A DNA stretch of 64,000 bases from Bacteroidia bacterium (GCA_033391075.1 JAWPMV010000001.1:7936001-8000000); one strand, 5' to 3'. Counted from the first letter of the stretch, positions 1-8,121 are shown. Made by a program: numbers and translations. The notes: generated from the letters alone by a model not told the origin.

Positions 1-189
1 GACTCCACCAATGTTGAATTCTATCGTATCCAAAGCGGCGGGCGTAATGGTGTTTGCATCCAGTATTGCCTGGCGCAATGTTCCGGCACCCGCATCACCT
101 ACATTGGTAACGGTATAAATTGTTGAGTAGAGAGTACTTGAAGTTAGGGTAGTAAAGATGAGAAAAGCAATAATCTTTCTGAAGCTCAT
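1..189 (-). CDS. Secreted protein, N-terminal fragment (cut by window edge)
   Basis: Only the first 63 codons lie in the window; the frame is open through base 1. The start MSFRKIIAFLIFTTL is a typical Sec signal peptide. It is followed by YTVTNVGDAGAGTLRQAI then LDAN, the sequence that commonly opens secreted parallel beta-helix or CSLREA-type repeat proteins. The mature protein is therefore probably an exported surface or extracellular protein, and in this lineage such proteins often carry a T9SS tail that would lie outside the window. A clear Bacteroidota promoter precedes it. The start ATG (187-189) is the first in frame after the promoter. Confidence 0.75.
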   Translation of the reverse strand, partial: MSFRKIIAFLIFTTLTSSTLYSTIYTVTNVGDAGAGTLRQAILDANTITPAALDTIEFNIGGV

Positions 190-262
190 ACGTCAAATTA
201 AATAAAGCGTTCGCATGTCCTGAATTGAGCAAAGAAGATAGGGGGATGTAATATTCTACACG

Positions 263-298
263 CAAAGATACGAAAAAATGCGGATACTGCCTAAGCAA
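263..298 (-). promoter_or_regulatory. Bacteroidota sigma-A promoter (TATCTTTG) of the secreted protein
   Basis: On the minus strand TATCTTTG (270-263) matches the TAnnTTTG -7 element. A TTG (298-296) sits 25 bases upstream as a possible -33 element, slightly farther than the usual 17-23. The -7 element lies about 75 bases before the start codon at 189. Confidence 0.7.
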
Positions 299-305
299 TA
301 TCCGC
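280..305. repeat. 26-bp imperfect palindrome over the promoter
   Basis: GCGGATA (280-286) and TATCCGC (299-305) are inverted, and the centre is nearly symmetric too, so 22 of 26 positions match the reverse complement. It covers the -33 region of the promoter at 263-298, so an operator is plausible. A plain hairpin is the alternative. Confidence 0.45.
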
Positions 306-412
306 ACACCACACAACCATGAAACACATTTAACTCAAATCTACTTCGCTAATCCCTCGTCCGCTTTATTATACTTATTTTATATGTTTGTACTTGTTTG
401 TTTATCAGTATG

Positions 413-853
413 TTAGCTGATTTCTATCTGCCTTGCAGGCTTGGGAAGAGCCTCTTCTCTTTTGGGGAGCTGAAGGTACAATACCCCATTCTCAAACTTC
501 GCTCCGATTTTGTCAGTATCGACGGTTTCGGGCAAGGTGAAAGAACGCTTGAAGGCACGAAAGGAAAACTCTCTTCTTGTATACTTTCCGCTCTCCTCTT
601 TCTTCTCCTCTTTTTGCTCTATTTCTGAAGAGATGGTCAGTAAATCTTTGTCAATAGAGATCTTGATGTCATCTTTTCCAAGGCCGGGGATAGCAAGCTC
701 CAGAGAAAAATCGGTTTCGCTTTGCTTGATATTCACGGCAGGCAAATTGCTTGCAATGGGCCTGGCGTTGAAAAAGTCATCATTCAGGATTTCATTGAAT
801 ATACTGTTGAAAGTAGGGAATCCGTTGCTTCTGTTTCTTACTGCCAATTTCAT
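413..853 (-). CDS. Small heat-shock protein, Hsp20/alpha-crystallin family
   Basis: A 146-residue cytoplasmic ATP-independent holdase chaperone. The alpha-crystallin domain runs roughly from residue 38 to 138: it opens with PAVNIKQSETDFSLELAIPG and ends near the family signature seen here as AKFENGVLYLQLPK (normally A.L.NGVL.I..PK). The C-terminal tail carries a short I-x-I-like anchor (QIEIS). Length is normal for the family. No TAnnTTTG element lies upstream; instead there is a weak sigma-54-like match and several TGCCA/TGGCA inverted repeats, in keeping with stress-specific control. It is divergent from the saccharopine-reductase-like gene. Confidence 0.93.
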   Translation of the reverse strand: MKLAVRNRSNGFPTFNSIFNEILNDDFFNARPIASNLPAVNIKQSETDFSLELAIPGLGKDDIKISIDKDLLTISSEIEQKEEKKEESGKYTRREFSFRAFKRSFTLPETVDTDKIGAKFENGVLYLQLPKREEALPKPARQIEIS

Positions 854-902
854 ATCTATCTGTTTTTTTAAGTTTTACGTTTTTGATTACACCAGACAGA
901 GA

Positions 903-918
903 ATCAATTCCGGTGCCA
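903..918 (-). promoter_or_regulatory. Possible sigma-54-like promoter of hsp20
   Basis: The minus strand reads TGGCAC, five bases, TTGAT, ending 50 bases before the hsp20 start. The -24 part is perfect and the spacing correct for sigma-54, but the -12 part has GA in place of the usual GC. Weakly supported; the TGGCAC could also be one half of the palindrome cluster next to it. Confidence 0.3.
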
Positions 919-1005
919 TGGGCCAAAAACTGCTAAGCTGGCACTTTTTGGGAAAATTTCATGCCTTTTTGGCAGCATTGCGTAAAATGTAATGCCAAAA
1001 TGGCA
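914..1005. repeat. Cluster of TGCCA...TGGCA inverted repeats
   Basis: TGCC-N5-GGCA at 962-974 and TGCCA-AAA-TGGCA at 993-1005 have centres 31 bp apart, about three helical turns. Farther left, TGCCA (914-918) and TGGCA (939-943) form a wider pair. The cluster lies between divergent hsp20 and the saccharopine-reductase-like gene, so it is a candidate operator array. Confidence 0.45.
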
Positions 1006-1060
1006 CCCATTGTGTCCTCCTCTACTTATTTCAAGCAGATTGTGGAAAAAGCAGAGCATC

Positions 1061-1096
1061 TTGTCCTCACTTTTTTCGTTCTAAATACTAGCTTTG
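1061..1096 (+). promoter_or_regulatory. Promoter (TAGCTTTG) of the saccharopine-reductase-like gene
   Basis: TAGCTTTG (1089-1096) fits TAnnTTTG, with TTG (1061-1063) 25 bases upstream. It lies 29 bases before the ATG at 1126, which argues against the longer open frame starting at 961, since that would begin upstream of the promoter. Confidence 0.65.
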
Positions 1097-1125
1097 CATT
1101 TGGTATTTATCACACTCTCATCTCA

Positions 1126-2469
1126 ATGAAGCAAATCCTAATCATTGGCGCCGGACGTTCGGCCAGTACACTTATCGACTATTTGCTCAAAGTTTGTCAG
1201 GAACACGATTGGCGCATTCTATTAGGAGATTTGAATGTCGAATTGGCAAAAGAAAAAATCGGAGGCTCTGCTTTCGGTACAGCTTTTACGTTTGATGCCC
1301 ACAATGAAGCTGCAGCCGATGAAATGGTGAGTAAAGTGGATTTGGTGATCTCCATGTTGCCGGCCCGTTTTCATGGATTGCTGGCCAGGCCCTGTCTCAA
1401 GTACAAAAAGCATTTTATTACAGCTTCTTATGTAAGTGAGGAAATACGGGAGATGGATAAAGAGGCCAGAGAAAAAGGCCTGCTCTTTCTCATGGAGTGT
1501 GGGCTTGATCCGGGCATAGACCATATGTCAGCCATGCGTGTGATGGATCAGATTCGTGCCAAAAATTTGGAACTCAAAGGCTTTGAAACCTTTACCGGAG
1601 GACTGATTGCGCCGGAAAGCACCCTCGACAATCCCTGGGAATATAAATTTACCTGGAATCCCCGCAATGTCGTTCTGGCCGGTCAGGGTATCGTGAAATT
1701 TATCCAGGAAGGACGCTATAAATATTTCCCCTACCACAGACTCTTCCGCCGAATAGAAATGTTGCATGTGCCTGAATACGGCTATTTCGAAGGCTATGCC
1801 AATCGCGACTCTCTCAAATATCTGGATGTCTACAAACTGAGAGGCATCAATACCTTATATAGAGGAACCCTCAGACGTCCGGGCTTCTGCAAGGCCTGGG
1901 ACATCTTTGTGCAATTGGGGGCCACTGATGATAAGTATGAAATGGAAGGGGTAGATAAAATGACCCATCGACAATTCATCAATTCTTTTCTCTCCTATGA
2001 TCCCCACAATTCCGTAGAGTTGAAACTGGCGCATTATATGGGCCTTGATTTGGATGGGGAAGAGATGTTTAAATTGAAATGGCTGGGACTTTTCAAAGAG
2101 GAATTGATTGGTTTGGAGAAAGGAACGCCTGCACAAATTTTGGAACATATCCTCAAAAAATCCTGGACCCTCAAGGAAGAGGATAAGGATATGATCGTTA
2201 TGTTGCACTTGTTTGACTTCATAGATCAGGGGAAAAAACGCAGGGTTCAATCTCATATGGTGGTCAAGGGAGATGATTCGCTCAATACCGCCATGGCTAA
2301 AACCGTAGGCCTTCCCATGGCCATAGCCGCCAAGCAACTTTTGCTCGGAAATATAAAAGCCGAAGGCGTCCAGATTCCCGTCGTTCCGGAAATCTACAAT
2401 CCCATCCTGGATGAGCTCAGCTTATTGGGGATAGATTTTGTAGAACGTGAAGTGGAATTGGTAAATTGA
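1126..2469 (+). CDS. Saccharopine dehydrogenase family protein (Lys9-like reductase)
   Basis: A 447-residue oxidoreductase, close to the 446 residues of yeast saccharopine reductase. The N-terminal Rossmann fold starts with KQILIIGAGRSASTLIDYLL, including the GAGxxxxxL dinucleotide-binding turn. CGLDPGIDHMSAMRV is the conserved core seen in saccharopine dehydrogenases where the C-terminal domain begins. The expected reaction interconverts saccharopine and 2-aminoadipate semialdehyde plus glutamate with NADP(H), as part of lysine breakdown or a related pathway. The open frame extends to 961, but the ATG at 1126 is preferred: it lies just after the promoter and directly starts the Rossmann strand. 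No partner lysine-forming dehydrogenase is adjacent, and dapD in the same window implies lysine is made by the diaminopimelate route, so a catabolic role is inferred. Confidence 0.88.
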   Translation: MKQILIIGAGRSASTLIDYLLKVCQEHDWRILLGDLNVELAKEKIGGSAFGTAFTFDAHNEAAADEMVSKVDLVISMLPARFHGLLARPCLKYKKHFITASYVSEEIREMDKEAREKGLLFLMECGLDPGIDHMSAMRVMDQIRAKNLELKGFETFTGGLIAPESTLDNPWEYKFTWNPRNVVLAGQGIVKFIQEGRYKYFPYHRLFRRIEMLHVPEYGYFEGYANRDSLKYLDVYKLRGINTLYRGTLRRPGFCKAWDIFVQLGATDDKYEMEGVDKMTHRQFINSFLSYDPHNSVELKLAHYMGLDLDGEEMFKLKWLGLFKEELIGLEKGTPAQILEHILKKSWTLKEEDKDMIVMLHLFDFIDQGKKRRVQSHMVVKGDDSLNTAMAKTVGLPMAIAAKQLLLGNIKAEGVQIPVVPEIYNPILDELSLLGIDFVEREVELVN

Positions 2470-2492
2470 GACTTCAAAGTAATACTAAGGCG

Positions 2493-2590
2493 GCGAGGGC
2501 CATCAAAATTCGGTGTTCGGGGCCGGGCAGTGGGGAGGCTTTAGAATTTTGACGGTTTTTGCGCCACTTTTTTCCGTAAAAAAGTGGCAG
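2493..2590. repeat. Intergenic repeat, short copy with terminal hairpin
   Basis: A GC-rich stretch ends in a hairpin, CCACTTTTTT / AAAAAAGTGG with loop CCGT, which has the same layout as the hairpin end of the 0.3-kb repeats at 3673, 5188 and 11695. It abuts the hydrolase gene and probably also ends transcription from the gene upstream. Confidence 0.5.
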
Positions 2591-2619
2591 AAAGCCCAAA
2601 AAACAATCCTAACAAACTT

Positions 2620-3630
2620 ATGCGCTACTTCAAATGGTTTCTCGGAATACTAGCCCTCATGCTACTCATCTTTGCCCTGGGACCCAGACCTGATACCCCC
2701 AAATTTGAAGAAGAAATTCCGGCTGTTGATGTTCCTATGGACAACCTCAACTTATTCCTCAATGCTGTTGAGCGATTCCACAAAAACCTCAAGCCCGACA
2801 ATCAGGCACGTATCATTTGGGCAGATACCAATTATGAGCAAACGGAATACAGCCTCTTGTACTTGCATGGCTTTAGCGCCAGTCAGGAAGAAGGAGCCGC
2901 CATGGCCAAAAGTGTGGCGCGTAGATACGGCATGAATCTCTATCTGGCACGTTTGCAAGCACATGGTTTGGCCGGAGAAGATGCCTTGCTGGAATACAGA
3001 GCTGATAGTGTATATTTTACCTCCATTGCTGCTTTGGGCATGGCGAAAAAAATAGGCAGGAAGGTCATCATCATGAGTACCTCTACGGGAGGAACCCTGG
3101 CCTTGAAACTGGCTGCCGATCATCCCGAAGCTGTAGATGGCCTCATCTGTTATTCCCCCAACATCCAACTTTTTGATACCAGTGGAGAAGTACTGGTATG
3201 GCCCTGGGGATTGTCTCTGGCGAAAACTGTTTCCGGTAGCGATCACCGGGAATTTCCAGCCGATGAATACACCCAGAAATACTGGACCCACAGATACCGC
3301 ATGGAAGCCGTTGAGCAATTGGTGGTGCTGATGGATCATACCATGACCCCCGAAACCTTCCAGGCAGTAAAAGCACCTTTGTTTTTAGGCTACTACTTTA
3401 AGGATGAAGAAAATCAGGACAAAGTAGTTTCCGTCCCTGCCATGCTCGACATGTATGAGCAATTGGGTACGAATGAGGCCAAAAAGAGAAAGATTGCCTT
3501 TCCAGAGGCTGGCGATCATGTTTTGGCCAATCCGAGGAAGTCAAAGTCTTATGGTGAAGTGAAGGAGGAGACTTTTCGTTTTGTTGAGGATATTTTGGAA
3601 ATCTCTCCATTGGATATAAATTCTAATTAA
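2620..3630 (+). CDS. Membrane-anchored alpha/beta hydrolase
   Basis: A 336-residue protein. Residues about 5-22 (FKWFLGILALMLLIFALG) form an N-terminal membrane anchor or signal segment. The alpha/beta hydrolase domain follows: LYLHGFSAS is the oxyanion-side HG motif, MSTSTGG is the nucleophile elbow (Ser-x-Ser-x-Gly in place of the usual Gly-x-Ser-x-Gly), and GDHVLANP carries the likely catalytic histidine near the C-terminus. Substrate unknown; carboxylesterase or lysophospholipase-like activity outside the cytoplasmic membrane is possible. The open frame begins at a GTG at 2584 inside the repeat hairpin; the ATG at 2620 is preferred because it starts right at the membrane segment. Confidence 0.82.
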   Translation: MRYFKWFLGILALMLLIFALGPRPDTPKFEEEIPAVDVPMDNLNLFLNAVERFHKNLKPDNQARIIWADTNYEQTEYSLLYLHGFSASQEEGAAMAKSVARRYGMNLYLARLQAHGLAGEDALLEYRADSVYFTSIAALGMAKKIGRKVIIMSTSTGGTLALKLAADHPEAVDGLICYSPNIQLFDTSGEVLVWPWGLSLAKTVSGSDHREFPADEYTQKYWTHRYRMEAVEQLVVLMDHTMTPETFQAVKAPLFLGYYFKDEENQDKVVSVPAMLDMYEQLGTNEAKKRKIAFPEAGDHVLANPRKSKSYGEVKEETFRFVEDILEISPLDINSN

Positions 3631-3672
3631 TTCCTTTTATAGTACTTTTCTTTATGTTTTGTTAGGCTTTTT

Positions 3673-3976
3673 CTTCTTTTCATCTAAGGAAAAGAAGAAA
3701 AAATCAAGCTGCTGCAAAGCCGCGCGCATATCCGACCCCCGCACCCGATGCAGCAGCCTGGCCCCGGCGCGCAAGGGAAACGTGTTGAGGTGTTAGGGTG
3801 TTAGTGTATTGGCGTTGAGGTGAATCCAAATAAGCATACTAACACACTAATACCCTAACACCTTCCCCTTCTCCAGGCGCGCAGGATCGGCAGCGCCAAT
3901 CGGGAAAAGGGGCGGCTCAGTGCGGCTGGCTTTGGGCGCTGCGATTTTTGACTCCATCTTTTTCTAAAAAAGATGG
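3673..3976. repeat. 0.3-kb composite intergenic repeat, copy 1
   Basis: Bounded by two hairpins: CTTCTTTTC/GAAAAGAAG (3673-3697) and CCATCTTTTT/AAAAAGATGG (3954-3976). Inside are a GC-rich block (CAAGCTGCTGCAAAGCCGCG onward) and a long internal inverted repeat whose arms GGTGTTAGGGTGTTAGTGT and its near-exact complement face each other between about 3789 and 3862. A copy in the opposite orientation lies at 5188-5469, so the lipoprotein gene between them is bracketed. Open frames inside it are artefacts. The remaining bases of this 600-bp gap (3977-4229) hold nothing recognisable except the lipoprotein leader. Confidence 0.8.
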
Positions 3977-4229
3977 AAAACACCCTCAAAAAGAAATCTC
4001 AAAAAATAAAAAGGCTTAGTTGATAAAGAAAAGAAGACATTGAATAAATCAATATCTTTTCGCTTCTTTGCCACCAGAATTCATTCCCCCCTCGTTTTAC
4101 ACACACACCTTTATAAAAGAATGCTGCACTTGCGGAAAATGTACCTTCCGTGAGGGTGACTTATCGTTCTTTTCTAAGTCTCTATTATCGAGTAATTGTT
4201 CAATCAAACACAAATAAAAATCATTTAAC

Positions 4230-5099
4230 ATGAAAAAACTATCGAGTCTATTGATCGCTTTTGCCTTAATCGGGGCAATTGTTACAGGATGTGAAGAAGA
4301 GCCGCCCGCACCCGCGAACGGACCAACTCTCGCAAATAATACCGGTGCAGGTAATGTGGTAGATGCTGCTGATGTTCCCATCAATACTGAATTTATTGTT
4401 TCCATTATCACTACTGCAGGGGATGCGGATATCACGGAGATCGTAGTAGAAGAAAATGGAAGCGCTATCGATGCAGGAAGAGTTACTCTGGACGGAACAG
4501 CTGCTGGAGGAAACCCTAGTCCTATCGGGCCAAACTTCGCTAGCGGATTTAACTGGGACATTGGGATTACTACTTCTGATGTAGTAGACGCTACCAATTC
4601 CTACACCATCCGAGTAACTGATGCCAATGGTCTTTCTGATGAGCTTACCGTAAGCATCACGCAGATCAATGCTTTGACTGAAACTACCATGGTTCTCTTG
4701 CAGAATCAGGGAGGACCTGCCGGACAAGGAGGACTTGACCTTAATACCGGTACACAAACAGGTACGCAGGCTACAGATACAGATGCTGATATCCGCGATA
4801 TGGGTATCGATATCAACCTGCCAAATGATCAAAACTGGATCCAGAAAATCGGTGTGATCAACAATTCAGAAATTGCTGTTCCAGATGCAAGCTTTGACTA
4901 TGATGCTGTAGCGAGTACGGCTCAGCTTCAGGCAGCTTTCGAATTGGGAACTGCCATTACCGAAACAGCTGAGAAGGTACAAGTTGACGATGTATTGCTG
5001 GTAAAAAGCGAAGGTGTTTATTTCGCGATCAAAGTTACCGCAGTAAACCCTACTCCTGCTGACAATAACGACGGATACGAATTATCTGTGAAGCAATAA
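4230..5099 (+). CDS. Lipoprotein, function unknown
   Basis: A 289-residue protein with a type II signal peptide: MKKLSSLLIAFALIGAIVTGC, lipobox with Cys21. The mature protein is acidic and rich in Asp, Ala and Thr, with beta-sandwich-like stretches such as NSYTIRVTDANGLSDELTVS, typical of Ig- or cadherin-like extracellular folds. No catalytic motif was recognised. It stands alone, with its own terminator just downstream, between two inverted copies of the 0.3-kb repeat. Likely an outer-membrane or surface lipoprotein; no function is proposed. Confidence 0.8.
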   Translation: MKKLSSLLIAFALIGAIVTGCEEEPPAPANGPTLANNTGAGNVVDAADVPINTEFIVSIITTAGDADITEIVVEENGSAIDAGRVTLDGTAAGGNPSPIGPNFASGFNWDIGITTSDVVDATNSYTIRVTDANGLSDELTVSITQINALTETTMVLLQNQGGPAGQGGLDLNTGTQTGTQATDTDADIRDMGIDINLPNDQNWIQKIGVINNSEIAVPDASFDYDAVASTAQLQAAFELGTAITETAEKVQVDDVLLVKSEGVYFAIKVTAVNPTPADNNDGYELSVKQ

Positions 5100-5126
5100 G
5101 CTTCCCGGATCTAAACCCAGTATAAT

Positions 5127-5166
5127 TGGCTCGCTACTTTTGTAGTGGGCCATTTTTGTTTTTTGT
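5127..5166 (+). terminator. Rho-independent terminator of the lipoprotein gene
   Basis: TGGCTCGCTAC (5127-5137), loop TTTT, GTAGTGGGCCA (5142-5152) form an 11-bp stem with a G-T pair, followed by TTTTTGTTTTTTG. It lies 28 bases past the stop codon. Confidence 0.8.
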
Positions 5167-5187
5167 GTTGGTTTTTATGGCTTTTTT

Positions 5188-5469
5188 CCACCTTTTTAGA
5201 AAAGGTGGAGCCAAAATCGCAGAGCCCAAAGCCAGCCTCACATGCCGCCCCGTCTCCCGATGGGCTCTGCAGGGCCATCGCTCTGGGTGGTGGGTTCGGG
5301 GTGTTTGGATTCCTGTATTTCAAAAACGCCAACACCCTAACACACAAATACGCTAACACGTCCCCCCTTGCGCGACGGGGCCTCGCTGCTGCATCGGGTG
5401 CGGGGGTCGGATATGCGCGCGGCTTTGCAGCAGCTTGATTTTTGCTTCTTTTCATCTAAGGAAAAGAAG
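5188..5469. repeat. 0.3-kb composite intergenic repeat, copy 2 (inverted)
   Basis: Reverse orientation of the copy at 3673-3976: it starts with the CCACCTTTTT/AAAAGGTGG hairpin (5188-5208) and ends with CTTCTTTTC/GAAAAGAAG (5445-5469). The reverse complement of about 5385-5440 matches the first copy almost base for base over some 60 bp. Only one arm of the internal TAACACCCTAAC inverted repeat is present. The rightmost part of copy 1 (GGGCTCTGCGATTTTTG-like segment) is also shared. Confidence 0.8.
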
Positions 5470-5827
5470 AGGAAAACCCAAAAAAGAAAATCAGAATCCT
5501 CCCCCAAAAAGAAGGATAAAAAATAAGCCTATGGCAATAACACTCCCCAAACCCCAATAAGTGTTAAAATTCGTATATTTCAACTATTATTACTTTTTAA
5601 AAGTAGATAATAAACCCTTAGGTGAACAAAACGATCGGAGAAAAATGTGCAATAAGCTCAAGGAACACCCCTTTATTACTTCCAAATTATAAGGATCAGA
5701 GAAAGCAGGTAGATCAACCCCTTTATACAGGTATTTCTACCTGATTTGGGCGTGGATAATTTTATCTAAGGATCATGGGCTTTAGATTAAGCCCTAAGGC
5801 GGATTTTTAAACTAAACTATTTATACT
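5470..5827. other. Gene-free AT-rich stretch upstream of the sensor operon
   Basis: Nothing coding was seen. Two small inverted repeats are present: CAGGTA (5705-5710) with TACCTG (5736-5741), and GGGCTT (5777-5782) with AAGCCC (5789-5794), the latter 33 bases before the next start. They could be operator or leader structures for the lipoprotein - membrane protein - kinase operon. No TAnnTTTG promoter was recognised. Confidence 0.4.
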
Positions 5828-6469
5828 ATGAACTGGAAAAACCTATTTTTTATTAGCACCGTCTTTTGGGTAGCGGTATTTTTTGTATCAAATTGTACCC
5901 AACAAAGCGTCCCTAAGGGTGAAGACGAAGTGTTTGGAGAAAAGATTGCTATTTGCCCACCTCCCGAAGGAGCTACTAAAAAAGATTCCATGAGGTGTGA
6001 GAATATCCAAGCGCATATAAACGGATATAAAAATTTTATGGAAGAGACTAATGTTGAAGTCTCCTCTACACTTCCTGATCCTATACAACAACCTTCTTCT
6101 ACCCATGTTCACGATACAGTAGTTATGTGGAGTACACTGCAAACTGAAATGGGTTTGCTTAGGGGGTTTCAGGTGGATATTAGCGACTTTACGAACATCG
6201 TAAGATATGCGAGGCAAATCAAACGCAAAAGTGGAGGTAAAAAATCCATAGATTCAGTATATGTTATGCTTGCTATAAATCCCAGCGAAACAGGAAGGCA
6301 AGGTTATCGGATCAAGTATCTGGATTTTTACTTCCAGGCTGTTGAAACAGATAATGAAAGTGGGAAAAGTTCCCTTATAACCTTTTATCGACCTGAGAGT
6401 TATATGGACACTTCTGGCTTTGAAGACTTTCCCAAACCCTGTCCTTTTTCTTGCCCTCCTGGTGAATAA
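5828..6469 (+). CDS. Lipoprotein with C-terminal FPKPCPFSCPPG motif
   Basis: A 213-residue protein. Residues 1-23 (MNWKNLFFISTVFWVAVFFVSNC) form a lipoprotein signal with Cys23. The mature part is a probable periplasmic or surface domain with no recognised family. It ends with the Cys-Pro motif FPKPCPFSCPPG, nearly the same as FPRPCPTSCPGPG in the protein encoded at 9277-10227 on the other side of the two-component genes. It is the first gene of an operon: the next start is two bases after its stop. Base composition is AT-rich compared with the kinase gene. A ligand-sensing or accessory role for the kinase is inferred from position only. Confidence 0.75.
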   Translation: MNWKNLFFISTVFWVAVFFVSNCTQQSVPKGEDEVFGEKIAICPPPEGATKKDSMRCENIQAHINGYKNFMEETNVEVSSTLPDPIQQPSSTHVHDTVVMWSTLQTEMGLLRGFQVDISDFTNIVRYARQIKRKSGGKKSIDSVYVMLAINPSETGRQGYRIKYLDFYFQAVETDNESGKSSLITFYRPESYMDTSGFEDFPKPCPFSCPPGE

Positions 6470-6471
6470 TT

Positions 6472-7146
6472 ATGGATAATCTATACACACAAATTCTAGA
6501 TGGGTTAGAAAGAGCAGGCTTGATTCTTTTAATCTTGTCAGTAATTGTTTGGGCTGTTAGATATGTAGTTTTACCCAAGTCAATTAAAATATTGGGAATC
6601 TACTTGCTGTTAAATTTGGTTGTTCAAATAGTTGCCGATCAGCTCTGGCAAAGAAGCATGAATAATTTGTATTTATTGCATCTGATAACCCTTCTGGATT
6701 TTGTGTGTTTATCTTTCTTCTTTAAAGAGATTTATCTTAACTACGAAAAGTTCAAAGAGTATTTTTACTATATAATTGGAACAATAACTACCCTCCTGAT
6801 TTTAAATTCTATATTTTTAGAACCACTTGACTTTTTTAACAGCAATGCAAGAATCCTCGTTCAGAGTATCTTAATTACATATGTGATTATGTATTTATTC
6901 GATGCTTTTGGAAAAGTAGATTTTTCGAAGCGTGAAGAACAGGTAATCAGTTTAATTTGCTTTGCTATTTTGATCTATTATGCGGGAAGTTTATCTACCT
7001 ATTTATTTAGTCAATTTTATTCTGAAGAAATTAAAGAAGGTCTAAGGCCAATATGGGTGATTAATGGCTTCTTGACAGCTCTTTTCCAATTTATATTATT
7101 GATGGGAATAATTAGATTAGGATTCAGACCAAAAATACAAGCATAA
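6472..7146 (+). CDS. Polytopic membrane protein next to histidine kinase
   Basis: A 224-residue protein with about six or seven hydrophobic segments, for example AGLILLILSVIVWAVRYVV, IKILGIYLLLNLVVQIVA, YYIIGTITTLLILNSIFL and FLTALFQFILLMGIIRLG. No enzymatic motif was seen. Start is two bases after the lipoprotein stop and its stop is 38 bases before the kinase start, so the three genes are probably one transcript. Proteins of this shape often act as the membrane sensor for a kinase that itself has only one membrane helix; that is inference. The gene is strongly AT-rich compared with its downstream neighbours. Confidence 0.75.
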   Translation: MDNLYTQILDGLERAGLILLILSVIVWAVRYVVLPKSIKILGIYLLLNLVVQIVADQLWQRSMNNLYLLHLITLLDFVCLSFFFKEIYLNYEKFKEYFYYIIGTITTLLILNSIFLEPLDFFNSNARILVQSILITYVIMYLFDAFGKVDFSKREEQVISLICFAILIYYAGSLSTYLFSQFYSEEIKEGLRPIWVINGFLTALFQFILLMGIIRLGFRPKIQA

Positions 7147-7184
7147 GGATTTTTGCCAGACCAAAAGGGGATGGCGTATAATTT

Positions 7185-8009
7185 ATGGAATCTACCAATG
7201 ACTTAATTCTTCTTGTAGCAATTGGCAGTGGCATTATGCTCCTGCTGGCTTTAGCTTTTGTCCTCTTCTTCAGCTTTTCCCAAAATAAACTGCGCAAAGA
7301 ACAATTCAAGGCCCAGGAAGCCAAGCTGCAGCATCAGGAACAGTTGCTGCATAGTAATATCAAGACCCAGGAAGAGGAGCGGGAACGCATTGCCAAGGAC
7401 CTGCACGATGAAGTGGGCTCAAAACTCAATGTGATCCACCTCTATTTGCACCAACTTCTCAAGAAACAACCGGAAGCCAAAGAAAGTGTCAGCGAGATGA
7501 TTACGGTACTCAAAGACACCATACAAACCTCTCGCCGCATTTCGCATGATTTGTTGCCGCCTACCCTGGATAAATTTGGCCTGGCGGTAGCCATAGAGGA
7601 ATTGTCAGAAGTGGTGGAACAGGCAAATGATCTGCAGCTTCAGTTGGAGTTGGAGGGAGAACGGCCGCAAGGGATCGATAAAATTGTGGAGATTAATCTC
7701 TTCCGTGTATTGCAGGAATTGATCAGCAATACCCTCAAATACGCAAAGGCCAGTGAAGTTCGGATTAAGCTCTGGCAAAATGAGGAAAAAGTCATCCTCA
7801 ACTATGCCGATAATGGATTGGGATTTGATCCGGACAAAAAAGAACACCAAAAAGGCCTGGGCATGAAAAATATAGAAAGTCGCCTGCAAATGATCGGCGC
7901 TGAGCTGGACCTCAAAAGTTCGCCCGGAAAAGGCGTACAAGTGCAGATAGAAAGTAAGTTGAATCCAGCTGAAGTAGAAGAGCAGGCAAAAGTAGCAGCA
8001 AGCACTTAA
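7185..8009 (+). CDS. Sensor histidine kinase, HisKA_3 / NarL-type
   Basis: A 274-residue protein with one N-terminal membrane helix (about 8-30), then a coiled-coil linker (about 35-65). The dimerisation and phospho-acceptor box is ERERIAKDLHDEVGSKL with the likely phosphorylated His74. The HATPase_c domain shows the N box ELISNTLKYA, the G1 box DNGLGFD and the G2 box GLGMKNI. No extracellular sensing domain is present, so input probably comes from the lipoprotein and membrane protein encoded just upstream. The cognate regulator is very likely the NarL/LuxR-type protein at 8359, although repeat sequence separates the two genes. Confidence 0.93.
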   Translation: MESTNDLILLVAIGSGIMLLLALAFVLFFSFSQNKLRKEQFKAQEAKLQHQEQLLHSNIKTQEEERERIAKDLHDEVGSKLNVIHLYLHQLLKKQPEAKESVSEMITVLKDTIQTSRRISHDLLPPTLDKFGLAVAIEELSEVVEQANDLQLQLELEGERPQGIDKIVEINLFRVLQELISNTLKYAKASEVRIKLWQNEEKVILNYADNGLGFDPDKKEHQKGLGMKNIESRLQMIGAELDLKSSPGKGVQVQIESKLNPAEVEEQAKVAAST

Positions 8010-8018
8010 AACGGACCT

Positions 8019-8121
8019 GTCATTGCGAGCCTGTAATACAGGCGAAGCAATCTCCTTAGCTCTAAATAATTTTTCGGAATCAAGGGGATTGCTTCGCCGA
8101 AGATTTCGACTCGCAATGACA
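8019..8121. repeat. GTCATTGCGAG / GAAGCAATC palindromic repeat, copy 1
   Basis: About 103 bp with inverted ends GTCATTGCGAG (8019-8029) and CTCGCAATGAC (8110-8120), and inner inverted arms GGCGAAGCAATC and GATTGCTTCGCC. The GCGAAGCAATC core is a repeat type seen in many bacterial genomes. A second, eroded copy lies at 9121-9215, so copies sit on both sides of the response-regulator gene. Confidence 0.75.

Noticed and set aside
961-1125. 55-codon N-terminal extension of the saccharopine-reductase-like frame
   Set aside because: The promoter at 1061-1096 lies inside it and the Rossmann strand begins at the ATG at 1126; the extension shows no protein-like pattern.
4266-4832. 188-codon antisense open frame over the lipoprotein gene
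   Set aside because: The plus-strand frame has a perfect lipoprotein signal and its own terminator; the antisense frame shows no domain.
5126-5455. Open frames of 76-114 codons on both strands
   Set aside because: They lie wholly inside the repeat at 5188-5469 and similar translations appear at other repeat copies (for example 11728-12000).
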